From: Pseudoflavonifractor sp.
Lineage (GTDB): Bacteria > Bacteroidota > Bacteroidia > Bacteroidales > Muribaculaceae
Reading direction: 5' to 3'
Assembly (NCBI GenBank): GCA_023667145.1
Contig: JAMPAQ010000001.1
Span: 290,878-352,404 of the forward strand
DNA: 61,527 nucleotides
Shown: positions 21,666-31,369 of the stretch, in pieces
Position numbering within the stretch: the stretch's first letter is position 1
How the letters are laid out: every line of letters starts with the position of its first letter
Position numbers and translations under genes: made by a program
Notes under the pieces: model-generated
Databases searched by the model: none
Told to the model about the DNA's origin: nothing
The model's input: only the letters and a program-made list of their open reading frames with translations

Positions 21666-22862
21666 TTATTTGTAGGTCTCGGCTATGTCGTAGATGCTCT
21701 CGAAGATGTGGCGGTCGATGTCGGTCAACTCTACGTGGCGACGGGCCATCACACGCGAGGCGATGTCAAAGAACTTTGAGAGCTGCACGTCATTGAAACC
21801 CGCATTGCCACCCTCGCTGAACGAAGCGATGAAGTTGCGCGGGAAACCGGCACCATGTATGTTACATCCCACCCCGACGACGGTAGCGGTATTGAACATC
21901 GTGTTTATACCGGCCTTGGAATGGTCGCCCATGATGAGACCGCAGAACTGTAACCCGGTGCGCAAGAACCGATGGGCCGGATAGTTCCAGAGTTTTATCT
22001 GAGAGTAGTCATTCTTGAGATTTGAGGCGACAGCACCGGCTCCGAGATTGCACCACTCCCCTATCACGGCATTGCCGAGAAATCCGTCATGAGCCTTGTT
22101 GGAATAGCCAATCATCACCACATTGTTAAGCTCACCTCCGACCTTACACCACGGCCCGATTGTCGTGTCGCCGTAAACCTTCGTGCCCATGTTGATTACC
22201 GAGTGGTCACACAGCGCCACCGGGCCACGCAGACACGCGCCTTCCATCACCTCGGCATCACGGCCTATATATATCGGGCCATTCTTGACGTTAAGCACAG
22301 CAGCCTCCACGACCGCGCCCTCCTCGATGAACACAGCCGGCGACCCGTCAGGTAGCACCGGGCTACCAACCACGGTGCATGTGTCGCTCACCGGCAGAGA
22401 GGTGCGCCCGGCCGTCAACATCGCGAAATCGCTACGTAACGCCGCACCATTCATCATGAATATATCATACAGCATCCTCACAGCCCTTATGTCCCCGGCA
22501 TAGGGTCTGACATTCGGGAATGTAGCGGCCTCAAAGGTTGCCACCGCACCACGATAGGCAACTAACTTCCCGGCAGCATCAAGCGCCTCTCCGACCGAAA
22601 GCGCGCGCACGGCATCAACCAAAGCCGCGTCTGGCAGGACGTGCCCGGCCACAAACAGCACGTCGTCACCGACAGCCGACAGCGGGTATTTCTCCCTCAG
22701 ATAGTCCTGTGTCATGTATGAATACGCACCGGGAAGCATACGCTCCCACTTCTCACGTATGGTCAGTATTCCTACGCGTATGTCGGCGACAGGCCGGGTA
22801 AAGGTGATGGGCAACAGATTGCCCCGCACATCGGGTGCGTCAAAAAGCACTATATTTCTCAT
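21666..22862 (-). CDS. Alternative GlmU-type UDP-GlcNAc diphosphorylase / GlcN-1-P acetyltransferase
   Basis: The 398-residue protein matches the Bacteroidetes family thought to replace GlmU in making UDP-N-acetylglucosamine for peptidoglycan and outer-membrane glycans. Residues 1 to about 170 are a reduced nucleotidyltransferase-like domain that begins RNIVLFDAPDVRGNLLPITF; the usual GxGxRM loop is not visible. From about 180 a left-handed beta-helix of hexapeptide repeats runs to about 350 (for example GPIYIGRDAEVMEGACLRGP), as in acyltransferases. The conserved FTRPVADIRVGILTI motif is typical of the family. The assignment to the two enzyme steps rests on family annotation, not on residues. 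Confidence 0.8.
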   Translation of the reverse strand: MRNIVLFDAPDVRGNLLPITFTRPVADIRVGILTIREKWERMLPGAYSYMTQDYLREKYPLSAVGDDVLFVAGHVLPDAALVDAVRALSVGEALDAAGKLVAYRGAVATFEAATFPNVRPYAGDIRAVRMLYDIFMMNGAALRSDFAMLTAGRTSLPVSDTCTVVGSPVLPDGSPAVFIEEGAVVEAAVLNVKNGPIYIGRDAEVMEGACLRGPVALCDHSVINMGTKVYGDTTIGPWCKVGGELNNVVMIGYSNKAHDGFLGNAVIGEWCNLGAGAVASNLKNDYSQIKLWNYPAHRFLRTGLQFCGLIMGDHSKAGINTMFNTATVVGVGCNIHGAGFPRNFIASFSEGGNAGFNDVQLSKFFDIASRVMARRHVELTDIDRHIFESIYDIAETYK

Positions 22863-22912
22863 AACTAAATTTTATCTGACATAAAGCATAGGGCCACGGC
22901 AGCAGAATCACG

Positions 22913-25078
22913 TCACAACTCAATCTTGGGACGCCGGTTGCGGTGGGTGATGCGTTTTTTCATTCCCACCACAGCGCGATACCATCCCCGGAGATAGAGC
23001 CACACGGTCGATGGCGTGGCTGATATATCGGTTGCGAGCGGATCGACAAACGATGTCAGCGGCACGTCCTCGCCAAACTGCTCGGGATAGAGCACAATCA
23101 GGTTGTTGTGGGAAAAATATCGTTGCAGGAACTCGGGCATCGCGTCCATGTCGGGATTGAACGATACCGAGGTGCGTCGGGCACTGACGACGATAAACAG
23201 GTCGTCGTCAAGGATACGGTTGGCCAGCAGCACAAAATCGTCCCATTGCTCGACCTCACGATACTCATAGCGTATCTCGTAGCGCTCCTTGTGTATCACT
23301 CCGCGTATGAGCGTCATCGTATCGGGATGACAGCAGAATATCACCCGGCACCCGAGCTGGCGGGTGAGGTTGGACACAGCCGCCACCCATCGCGTGAACC
23401 CGGTCTCAAACTGAGCCTTGGGCGGGACCGACACCACGATGCGCGTCACCGTGTTGACCGGGATAAAGCAGCGCGTTATAACGACCATGCGGTTGGTCGA
23501 CTTGAGCAGCTGCTCAATCTTTGTACCGAAGAAACTGTCGATAACCGTCGTCTTGCGGTGCAACCCGATTATCACCTCGGTTATATCCCTCTCTTCAATC
23601 GTGTTGAGGAGTCCCGTGACAGTGTTGAGATCGTAGCGCTCAATCGGTGTCAGGCGGGCATCAGCACTGACCGCCGTCTGCTCGGCTACATCGAGCGAGT
23701 TACGGCCTATCGCCCGCGCCCCGGCCGAGTTGTCGTTGCGGACATGCAGTGCATACAGCTTGTTGCGTCCCGTCGATCCGCGCATGAGCAGCGCGAGCGT
23801 CACCAGGCTCTGTACCGTGACGGGGTTTGAGACTGAGATAAGCGTATGATTTTCCTTGACGCGGGTCATATTGCCGTCCATCTCCGTGGCGAGGGCATCG
23901 ACTTTCATGCGCATGGCCGCACTCTCGGTTACGATTGATGAGATGGCACACGTGACAAGTATCATGACAATAGTGCCGTTTAGCACCGACTCGTCAAATA
24001 TGCCAAGCTCAAAGCCTATCATCACAGCGGCGAGTGTCGCCGCAGCCTGGGCGTTTGACAGGCCGAACATCATGCTGCGGTCAACCTTTGGCATACGGAA
24101 CGTCTTTTGCGTAAGCCACGCCGCCACCCACTTGCACAGGGTAGCCACTACACTCATGTTTACAGCGACATAGAGCGTATCCCAACTCGACGCAAGCACC
24201 TCAACGTTGATGAGCATCCCGACCCCTATGAGAAAATACGGGATAAAGATGGCATTGCCCACAAACTCGATGCGGTTCATCAGCGGGGAGATGTTGGGGA
24301 TGTACCTGTTGAGCACGAGGCCGGCAAAGAACGCCCCGAGGACACTCTCCAACCCTATCACCTGCGCCGCATAACTGGCAAGAAACACCATGGCAAGCAC
24401 ATAGATGAACTGGGTCACCGCATCGTTGTATTTCTTGAAGAACCACCGTGTCATCCTCGGATAGATGTACACGACGGCAAGGCAATAGACCACAAGATAC
24501 AGCAGCAACCGCAGCAATTCGCCGCCGTTAAACTGCCCCTCCTTGTGTATGCCCACCACCACGGCAAGCACGATGAGGGCACCAAGCACGGTGACAATCG
24601 TTCCGGCAATGGTTATGATGACCGCCGGAGACTTCGTGAGGCCGAGACGTGACACTATCGGATAGGCGATCAGCGTATGGGAGGCGTACATCGACGCGAG
24701 GAGTATTGAGGTCAACCAGTCAAAATGGAGCAGCCACAGGCTCGCCGCCGTTCCCACAATCATCGGCACAAAGAAAGTGTAGAGTCCGAATCCGAGTCCG
24801 CGCTTGAGGTTTTTCTTCAGATGGTACATGTCAATCTCAAGCCCGGCGAGAAACATCAGGTACAGGATACCCACTTGCCCGAATATCTCGAAACTTGAGT
24901 CACGCGCAAGGAGGTTGAAGCCATAGGGGCCTATACATACCCCCGCGACAATCATCCCGATGATATGCGGTATCTTCAGCCGGTTGAGCAGCAACGGCGC
25001 AAGCAGTATTATCACCAGCACTGTAAAAAATATCAGCACTGGGTTGGTAAAGGGGAGCGTTATGTCGAGCTGTTCCAT
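22913..25078 (-). CDS. CPA2-type cation/proton antiporter with C-terminal nucleotide-binding-like domain
   Basis: The 721-residue protein has about twelve membrane segments in residues 10-400 (PHIIGMIVAGVCIGPYGFNLL near the N-terminus is typical of Kef/NhaA-like exchangers), followed by about 300 cytoplasmic residues that resemble a universal-stress-protein-like domain. It probably exchanges sodium or potassium for protons across the inner membrane; the ion cannot be told from sequence. It has its own promoter just upstream and is followed after 50 bases by the alternative glmU gene, so the two may share a transcript. Confidence 0.88.
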   Translation of the reverse strand: MEQLDITLPFTNPVLIFFTVLVIILLAPLLLNRLKIPHIIGMIVAGVCIGPYGFNLLARDSSFEIFGQVGILYLMFLAGLEIDMYHLKKNLKRGLGFGLYTFFVPMIVGTAASLWLLHFDWLTSILLASMYASHTLIAYPIVSRLGLTKSPAVIITIAGTIVTVLGALIVLAVVVGIHKEGQFNGGELLRLLLYLVVYCLAVVYIYPRMTRWFFKKYNDAVTQFIYVLAMVFLASYAAQVIGLESVLGAFFAGLVLNRYIPNISPLMNRIEFVGNAIFIPYFLIGVGMLINVEVLASSWDTLYVAVNMSVVATLCKWVAAWLTQKTFRMPKVDRSMMFGLSNAQAAATLAAVMIGFELGIFDESVLNGTIVMILVTCAISSIVTESAAMRMKVDALATEMDGNMTRVKENHTLISVSNPVTVQSLVTLALLMRGSTGRNKLYALHVRNDNSAGARAIGRNSLDVAEQTAVSADARLTPIERYDLNTVTGLLNTIEERDITEVIIGLHRKTTVIDSFFGTKIEQLLKSTNRMVVITRCFIPVNTVTRIVVSVPPKAQFETGFTRWVAAVSNLTRQLGCRVIFCCHPDTMTLIRGVIHKERYEIRYEYREVEQWDDFVLLANRILDDDLFIVVSARRTSVSFNPDMDAMPEFLQRYFSHNNLIVLYPEQFGEDVPLTSFVDPLATDISATPSTVWLYLRGWYRAVVGMKKRITHRNRRPKIEL

Positions 25079-25118
25079 CGGCGTGGAGTCGATTACATGT
25101 CAGATTTTGTTTGTATCG

Positions 25119-25149
25119 CAAAAATAATAAAATTCCACCAATACACAAA
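25119..25149 (-). promoter_or_regulatory. Promoter of the antiporter gene
   Basis: On the minus strand TTTG (25149-25146), 19 bases, then TATTTTTG (25126-25119) matches the Bacteroidetes consensus fully. It lies between the asd terminator and the antiporter start at 25078. Confidence 0.7.
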
Positions 25150-25150
25150 A

Positions 25151-25192
25151 GCAGGGAGCGGGCAACGTCACCGACGCGAGCCCACTCCCTGC
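25151..25192 (-). terminator. Terminator of asd
   Basis: Arms GCAGGGAGCGGGC (25151-25163) and GCCCACTCCCTGC (25180-25192) pair along 13 positions with one mismatch. Read on the minus strand the stem is followed by TTTTGTG. It lies 20 bases past the asd stop. Confidence 0.75.
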
Positions 25193-25212
25193 ACGTTTAT
25201 GTATGAAACCAG

Positions 25213-26232
25213 TTATTTGCCGAACTGATAGCCGTGAGCCAGCATGTACTGGGCTATCTGCACGGCATTGAGGGCTGCACCCTTCTTTATCTGGTCACCG
25301 ACCACCCAGAATGACAGTCCACAGTCATTGGTGAGATCCTTGCGGATTCGTCCGACATAGACAGGATCTTGATTTGCAATCTCAAGGGGCATAGGGTAGC
25401 GCTTGTTGGCAGTGTCGTCCACAACCACCAATCCCTCACCGGCCTCAAAGGCCGCACGCGCCTCTGCGACACTGACGGGACGCTCGGTCTCAATCCATAT
25501 AGCCTCGGAGTGGGCACGCATCACCGGGACACGCACGCAGGTGGCACTCACGTCAAGGCCCGGCGCGTGCATTATCTTCTTGGTCTCGTTGTACATCTTC
25601 ATCTCCTCCTTGGTGTATCCATTGTCAAGGAACACGTCCACGTGAGGTATGACGTTGTAGGCAAGCTGATAAGCAAACTTCTCGACCGTAGGCTCCTCGC
25701 CACGCTCAAGCTGCCCATACTGTCTCACCAGCTCATCCATGGCGGCCGCACCGGCACCACTAGCGGCCTGATAGGTTGCCACATGCACACGCTTGATGGG
25801 CGATAGGTCATTAATCGGCTTGAGAGCCACGACCATCTGTATGGTCGTGCAGTTAGGGTTGGCAATGATGTTGCGCGGGGTATTGAACGCGTCATCGCCG
25901 TTAACCTCGGGAACCACCAAGGGGACATCGTCGTCCATGCGGAATGCGCTCGAATTGTCAATCATTATCGCTCCATACTTGGTAATAGTATCGGCAAACT
26001 CCTTTGAGGTGCCGGCACCCGCAGAGGTAAAGGCAATATCGACACCCTGAAAGTCATCGTTGTGCTTGAGCTCCTTGACCGTTATCTCCTTACCACGGAA
26101 AGTGTATGTCTTGCCCGCGCTGCGGCTTGAGCCGAAAAGCAGGAGTTCATCAACGGGAAAATTCTGCTGGTCGAGGACTCTCAAAAACTCCTGACCCACG
26201 GCGCCCGACGCACCGACGATAGCTACTCTCAT
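25213..26232 (-). CDS. asd: Aspartate-semialdehyde dehydrogenase
   Basis: The 339-residue enzyme reduces aspartyl phosphate to aspartate semialdehyde with NADPH, the branch point toward lysine/diaminopimelate, threonine and methionine. The N-terminal [11 protein letters not shown] is the dinucleotide-binding loop, and C128 in NPNCTTIQM is the catalytic cysteine. The later AYNVIPHVD motif is also typical. It appears to be a single-gene unit between its own -7 box and terminator. Confidence 0.97.
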   Translation of the reverse strand: MRVAIVGASGAVGQEFLRVLDQQNFPVDELLLFGSSRSAGKTYTFRGKEITVKELKHNDDFQGVDIAFTSAGAGTSKEFADTITKYGAIMIDNSSAFRMDDDVPLVVPEVNGDDAFNTPRNIIANPNCTTIQMVVALKPINDLSPIKRVHVATYQAASGAGAAAMDELVRQYGQLERGEEPTVEKFAYQLAYNVIPHVDVFLDNGYTKEEMKMYNETKKIMHAPGLDVSATCVRVPVMRAHSEAIWIETERPVSVAEARAAFEAGEGLVVVDDTANKRYPMPLEIANQDPVYVGRIRKDLTNDCGLSFWVVGDQIKKGAALNAVQIAQYMLAHGYQFGK

Positions 26233-26266
26233 AGTGTCTGTATTGCTTATAAGTTAAAATCCGCCA

Positions 26267-26274
26267 CAAAGGTA
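26267..26274 (-). promoter_or_regulatory. Candidate -7 promoter box for asd
   Basis: On the minus strand TACCTTTG matches TAnnTTTG, about 35 bases before the asd start. No clear -33 TTTG box was seen. Confidence 0.45.
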
Positions 26275-26384
26275 TCTCATTTTATTCATAATTCATAATT
26301 AATGGCATATATTTTACAGACTAACTGTTACCGCGCACGGGGTCACGACATCCATCGAAGGACACACCATCCTACAACACGAAA

Positions 26385-26415
26385 GCCGCCGCCATGCACC
26401 AAGCACAGCGGCGGC
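26385..26415 (-). terminator. Terminator of the starch-degradation unit
   Basis: A perfect 8-base-pair GC stem (GCCGCCGC at 26385-26392, GCGGCGGC at 26408-26415) with a 15-base loop is followed on the minus strand by TTTCGTG. It lies about 65 bases past the stop of the dual-GH13 gene. Confidence 0.65.
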
Positions 26416-26480
26416 AACCTAAGAATACAATAGTTTTCTTTAACCCAAACTATTACTATTTACTGCTACTATCCATGTCT

Positions 26481-29400
26481 TTATTGCATCTTTATAAACG
26501 CGGGCACCCATGCCTTGACATTGACAGTGCCATTGACAGTGCCACCGTTGATGAGATCCTCGCCGGAGCCGCCGATGTTGACACTCTGGTCGCTTTGGGA
26601 GAAGATGCAAATCACCTTGTTGCCGGTCTGTGAGTCGGTCTTGGTGATTACCTCCAGGCCATTGCCGGCACCGTTGGAGCCACCCTGACGCGACACCGAG
26701 CCGCGCCATAAGGCGGGATTGGCTGCACGGGCCTTGAACACCTTGGCAACATAGTCATGAACCTTCTGCTCATTCTGATTGAAGCCTGATATGCGGCCCG
26801 ATGTACGTGCCTTGTTATCGTCGTTGCCGTTACCGCTCTTGTCGCCGATTTCGTCACCGTAGTAGAGACATACGGGGCCAGAGTAGGCGGCTGTGGCGGC
26901 ATGACGGGTCATCAGCTCGTTGGGCTTGCTGTTTACATCGACCACGTCACCGACGCGGGCAGTGTCATGGTTGCTGAGGAAGATGGTGGGATTGACACCT
27001 GAGTCGCGGTAGCCACGTCCTGCGGCATCGGTCGACAGGAACCATCCGATAGAGCCGACACCGTAGCCGAGGTTGACAAGATTGTCCTTGCCGTCAAAGT
27101 CCATGACGCTCTTGAGACCATCCTGCTGTGTCACGGTGATGCTGCCGGCACCTGTCCAGTCCTCGCCTACCATGTAGCCGAGAGTCCCCCACTTCTCGCC
27201 ACGGCTCTTACGCTCGTTGGCCACGCGCTCACACTCCTCACGCAGGTCTTTCCAGTAGTTATGACCATTCTGGTAAACCTGGTAGCACTGGTCGAGACGC
27301 CAACCGTCAACGCCCTTGTTCATCCAATAACGGATGACCTCCTTGAAGTATTCGAGCGAACCGGGGAACGCAATATTACCGGCATCGGAGCCACGTACAT
27401 TTGAAGCTGTGCGGTTGTCGATATACTTACCGCCGGGAGACGCGCCCGTGGCATTGCTGTGGTGACCAAACACGCCGTCAAGGATGATGTAGATACCCTT
27501 TTCGTGAGCCTTGCTGACAAGTTCGTCAAACTCGGCCTCGGTACCAAAGTGCGGGTCTATAGCAAAATAATTGTTTGCAAAATAGCCGGTTGCCTTCAAT
27601 CGCTCATCACCGTTACCTCCGTTTGACGAGTCAAACACTGGAGTCATCCAGATGGCGTTCATCCCAAGTTCCTTGATATAGTCGAGGGCATTGATGATGC
27701 CACGGAGGTTACCGTTCTTTCGGTGTCCCGACGGACCCCACATGTCATTGTAACCGCTCGCGCCGCCATCACCATGCTGGAATGAACCGACCATCACCTG
27801 GTACATCGACAGCTCGCGCCAGTCGCCGGTGAGGCTGTTGTCGTAGACAGGGGTGGAGTCATCGCGTGTGAACGATACGTTGGCAGTAGCCGTGCCGAGG
27901 GAGTTGGTGGCTGTCACACTCAACGAGCCGGTAGCGCCATCATTGAGATAGTTGCTGACCGTAATGTTGTTTGACCCGTTGTTGAGCGAGAGCGAGCGTC
28001 CGTTGAATGCACCCGAGATGGAGGTAGCGTCGTTGTCGATGGTGACGGTTATTGTAGATGAGCCCTTCACCTTGCCGCCGTTGGGCGATACGGTGACTGA
28101 CGGCTTCTGCGGACCCTCGGAGAACTCGCTCCAGCCTGTCCCGCCGTCATACATCATCGACTTGCCGTTGAGGTCGAGACCGCACTCCTGACCTTGGACA
28201 TCCTGCGGATACTGGTCAGAGCCGTTGTTAAATATCACCTTTGCGCCGGTGGTAAGGTCGGCGGGTACGGTATAGCTGTAATAATCCTTACCCGACACCT
28301 TGGTCATCTGCACACCGGGCCAGCCCGCGTTGTTGGTCACGTTGGAGCCACCGCCGGTCTTGTAGATGTAGACATTGACATTGCTCCATGAACCTTTGTA
28401 ATATACCTTGACATCACCGGGTGTGGGGGGTATGATGGGGTCGGGATCATCAACCCCACCCATCGTGTACTTGCCATCGGGGGTATAAGTAGCCTTGTTG
28501 ACATACTTCAGGTCACCGCCGCCGGCCTTGTCACCGCCATTGTTGCTGAAGATAATCATCGTCGGCACCTTGCCGGCGGGAGCCTCCCAGTAGAGCTTGC
28601 CGTTCTTCTGGGTCATCGCGTCACCGGGCCATGAGCCGTTGTTGTTGCAGTTTTCAGAGTCATTCCATGCCCATACCTTGACATCCCAGTTGGATGTGTT
28701 GTTGAAGTACACGTAGTAGGCAGCCTCATCGCCCCCACCCTGCTTAGTGTAGGTGAACGACTGAGTGTTGTTGCCGGAGGCGTTCTCAACATAGGTTGAC
28801 AGAGTGGTGGTCTCGGTGAACTTCAACGCCGAGGAGTACACGGGCGAGGAAGCGTTGGCAGTGCCGGAAGTCGAGTAGTGGATGGGGACACCTGTGGGAG
28901 ATACCGACAGGGAGACTGTCACATTGTCGCTGAACGTGGAGCTTGCGGGAGTGGCCGTTACCATGGGAGCGCTACCACCCTGACTCTTGGTAAAGGTGAA
29001 TGACTGGGTGTTTTCCACACCGTTATATACAGTCAGGGTCCTGACAGTGGTGGTCTGCGTGAATGTCAGCGCAGAGCTGTAGACCGACGACGATGTGGTC
29101 GGGGTCGAGCCGTCTGTTGTGTAGTAGATGCTCGAAGCGGGAGATGACGAGAGGGTCACGGTGACATTGTCGGTAAACGTGCCGCCATTGGGCGATGCTG
29201 TAACCACCGAACGGGGACGTACCGGGGTCACGTTGTTGCCGATTGTACCGTAAGGCTCAATGAGAAGCACGGGACCCGATGCGGCGATAGTCACCTTGCC
29301 ACCCGACACTGTCGCACTGTTGTCGGTGTTGTAACCGTCCATCACACGCTCACCGTCGGCAAAGAATCCGTTTACGTTGACCGTATAGGTCTGTCCGGCT

Positions 29401-31349
29401 GAGGTGTTGAGCTTTATCACGACAGCGTTGCTGTAGCTGCCCTCGGTAAACTTGCGTCCATAGGTGTTGTCGCCAAGCTCCGTCTGCGAGCCGGCACCTA
29501 CGGCGGCGTTGCGGCGGCGGAACTGTCCGACCTTCTGCCAGTGCTTGTTGTCGTCGTTGTCGACAGCATCCCAGTTGAAGTCGCCACGGGTGGTCATCGA
29601 CCTGTCGCTGCCAAAGTTGCCCGACATGTTGGGACGCGATGTCTCGTCTCCATAGAATATCTGTGCGCCACCGGGACAGAGCAGAAGCATGGTAGCCACA
29701 TTCTTCTGATTGCCGGGACGGTGCAGGCCTGTGTCATGGCTCGACACGTAGTTGAGTACCTGACGACCGTTGCTGCCGTTGCAGAAGTTCGCATAATATT
29801 TCCAGTCATCGACAGTGGGAGTGCGGCCCGAGCTACCCTCGGAGCTGTTGAAGGCGAAGTTGATCATCGAGTCGAATCCACCCTCGGTGAAGTAGCCCGT
29901 ATCGCCATGCTGCCATCCGAAAGCCTCACCTGTCATCCAGAAGTCCTCATCCCAGTCGCGTGCATACTCGTCGGCGCGGTCAGAGTTACGCCAGTTGCGG
30001 AGGGCGGTCTTACAAGCGTTCTTGAGCTGATTCCAACGGTTCTTCTCAAGGTGCTTGGCAGTATCGCAACGGAAACCGTCGATACCGAAATACTCCACCC
30101 AACCGGCAAGCCAGTTGACGAGATAGTCGGCGGGAGCACCCTTGTTGTCCTGACGCCAGTTGTCAAGGTTGGGGAGACGGTAGTTGGCGTAGTCACCTCC
30201 ATTCTCAGCACTCCACTTCTTGCGGAGGAAAGCCGGGATGGATACGCTCGAAGTCTTCTCGGTGACGATGTCGGGAAGGCCGGCGAGGCTCATCTTGTAG
30301 TCGGAACCATCGGGCTTGTCAAAGCCGGCGGCGTTGGCAAACTCCTCACGGTCGCCAAAAGCACGTACCCAGCCGCTCCACCAGTTCTTCCACTTGGACG
30401 CTGTCGATACCGAGGCATCAAACTTGACAGCGCTGCCATCGGCCCACATGCCGTAAGGGTTGCCCGAGGGCATCCAGCCTGCGGTGCCGTTACCGGTCCA
30501 TGCACCATAGCCATAGTCAATCATGTCATCGAGAGTGCAGTAGCCGGTGTGGTTCATCACGATATCCATCACGACACGGATACCGCGCTTGTGAGCCTCG
30601 GTCACAAAGTTTTTCATATCCTGGATTGTACCCATGTTGCGGTCCATGTATGTCCAGTCGAGGGCATAGTAGCCGTGGAACGCATAGTGGGGGAACGCGT
30701 CATCGGCACCACCGGTCCATCCGTGCATCTGCTCGTAGGGAGCGGTGATCCAGATAGCGTTGACACCCAGTTTCTCCAGGTAGTCGAGCTTCTGGGTGAG
30801 ACCCTTGATGTCACCACCATGGAATGTTGCCATGTCGGCTGACGCGCAGCGCTTGCGGTGGTAGGAATTGTCGTTTGACGGGTCGCCGTTGTAGAATCGG
30901 TCGGTTATGACGAAATACATGTTGGCATTCTTCCATGTGAAGTATTCCTCACGCACGACCTGAGGGGTCTTGATGTTGACAGTATAGGTCGCGGTGCGCG
31001 AGCCGCTCTTGACGGTATAGGTCACCACATTGTCGCCACCTGTGAGCGACGCGAGGGAGTGGTTGGTGAGCGGAGAACCGTTGACCGTGATGTCAACGAC
31101 AGCGTCGGAAGCCTTGGGGACAGCCGAGAATGTAGCCATCGACGAGGCATCCTCGCCAAGCTCTATGTTGTATGTCTTGTTGCCTGATGAAAATCCGGTG
31201 ACGATATTTTTCCCGTCAATCTTTATCTCAAGATTGTCGAGAGAGGCGTCACCGCTGTTGACAGCGGCTGTAGAAGCCACGGCGGCAAGCAGTCCGGCAC
31301 CACAAAAAGCACCAATCTTGTGCCAGACAGTGAATCTCTTGTTTTTCAT
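26481..31349 (-). CDS. Secreted starch-degrading protein with two GH13 domains and starch-binding modules
   Basis: The 1622-residue protein has a signal peptide (about 1-29), then a cadherin-like beta sandwich (about 35-128). The first GH13 alpha-amylase barrel spans about 135-700, with nucleophile D429 (GFRCD), acid E475 (MTGEAF) and D539 (SSHD). Two chitobiase C-terminal-like beta domains follow (about 712-788 and 797-869), then two CBM26-like starch-binding modules (about 877-962 and 979-1070). After an Ig-like segment (about 1085-1162) comes a second GH13 domain (about 1175-1622) with D1353 (GWRLD), E1396 (VGED) and D1462 (SNHD). Both triads are intact. It should cut alpha-1,4 (or 1,6) glucans outside the cytoplasm. 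No T9SS sorting tail or lipobox was seen. Confidence 0.9.
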   Translation of the reverse strand: MKNKRFTVWHKIGAFCGAGLLAAVASTAAVNSGDASLDNLEIKIDGKNIVTGFSSGNKTYNIELGEDASSMATFSAVPKASDAVVDITVNGSPLTNHSLASLTGGDNVVTYTVKSGSRTATYTVNIKTPQVVREEYFTWKNANMYFVITDRFYNGDPSNDNSYHRKRCASADMATFHGGDIKGLTQKLDYLEKLGVNAIWITAPYEQMHGWTGGADDAFPHYAFHGYYALDWTYMDRNMGTIQDMKNFVTEAHKRGIRVVMDIVMNHTGYCTLDDMIDYGYGAWTGNGTAGWMPSGNPYGMWADGSAVKFDASVSTASKWKNWWSGWVRAFGDREEFANAAGFDKPDGSDYKMSLAGLPDIVTEKTSSVSIPAFLRKKWSAENGGDYANYRLPNLDNWRQDNKGAPADYLVNWLAGWVEYFGIDGFRCDTAKHLEKNRWNQLKNACKTALRNWRNSDRADEYARDWDEDFWMTGEAFGWQHGDTGYFTEGGFDSMINFAFNSSEGSSGRTPTVDDWKYYANFCNGSNGRQVLNYVSSHDTGLHRPGNQKNVATMLLLCPGGAQIFYGDETSRPNMSGNFGSDRSMTTRGDFNWDAVDNDDNKHWQKVGQFRRRNAAVGAGSQTELGDNTYGRKFTEGSYSNAVVIKLNTSAGQTYTVNVNGFFADGERVMDGYNTDNSATVSGGKVTIAASGPVLLIEPYGTIGNNVTPVRPRSVVTASPNGGTFTDNVTVTLSSSPASSIYYTTDGSTPTTSSSVYSSALTFTQTTTVRTLTVYNGVENTQSFTFTKSQGGSAPMVTATPASSTFSDNVTVSLSVSPTGVPIHYSTSGTANASSPVYSSALKFTETTTLSTYVENASGNNTQSFTYTKQGGGDEAAYYVYFNNTSNWDVKVWAWNDSENCNNNGSWPGDAMTQKNGKLYWEAPAGKVPTMIIFSNNGGDKAGGGDLKYVNKATYTPDGKYTMGGVDDPDPIIPPTPGDVKVYYKGSWSNVNVYIYKTGGGSNVTNNAGWPGVQMTKVSGKDYYSYTVPADLTTGAKVIFNNGSDQYPQDVQGQECGLDLNGKSMMYDGGTGWSEFSEGPQKPSVTVSPNGGKVKGSSTITVTIDNDATSISGAFNGRSLSLNNGSNNITVSNYLNDGATGSLSVTATNSLGTATANVSFTRDDSTPVYDNSLTGDWRELSMYQVMVGSFQHGDGGASGYNDMWGPSGHRKNGNLRGIINALDYIKELGMNAIWMTPVFDSSNGGNGDERLKATGYFANNYFAIDPHFGTEAEFDELVSKAHEKGIYIILDGVFGHHSNATGASPGGKYIDNRTASNVRGSDAGNIAFPGSLEYFKEVIRYWMNKGVDGWRLDQCYQVYQNGHNYWKDLREECERVANERKSRGEKWGTLGYMVGEDWTGAGSITVTQQDGLKSVMDFDGKDNLVNLGYGVGSIGWFLSTDAAGRGYRDSGVNPTIFLSNHDTARVGDVVDVNSKPNELMTRHAATAAYSGPVCLYYGDEIGDKSGNGNDDNKARTSGRISGFNQNEQKVHDYVAKVFKARAANPALWRGSVSRQGGSNGAGNGLEVITKTDSQTGNKVICIFSQSDQSVNIGGSGEDLINGGTVNGTVNVKAWVPAFIKMQ

Positions 31350-31369
31350 TACTATAATAGCTTTCCGGG

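Noticed and set aside
29541..30842. 433-residue plus-strand frame inside the dual-GH13 gene
   Set aside because: The opposite strand encodes conserved GH13 motifs over the same span; this frame is Val/Gly/His-rich with no recognisable domain.
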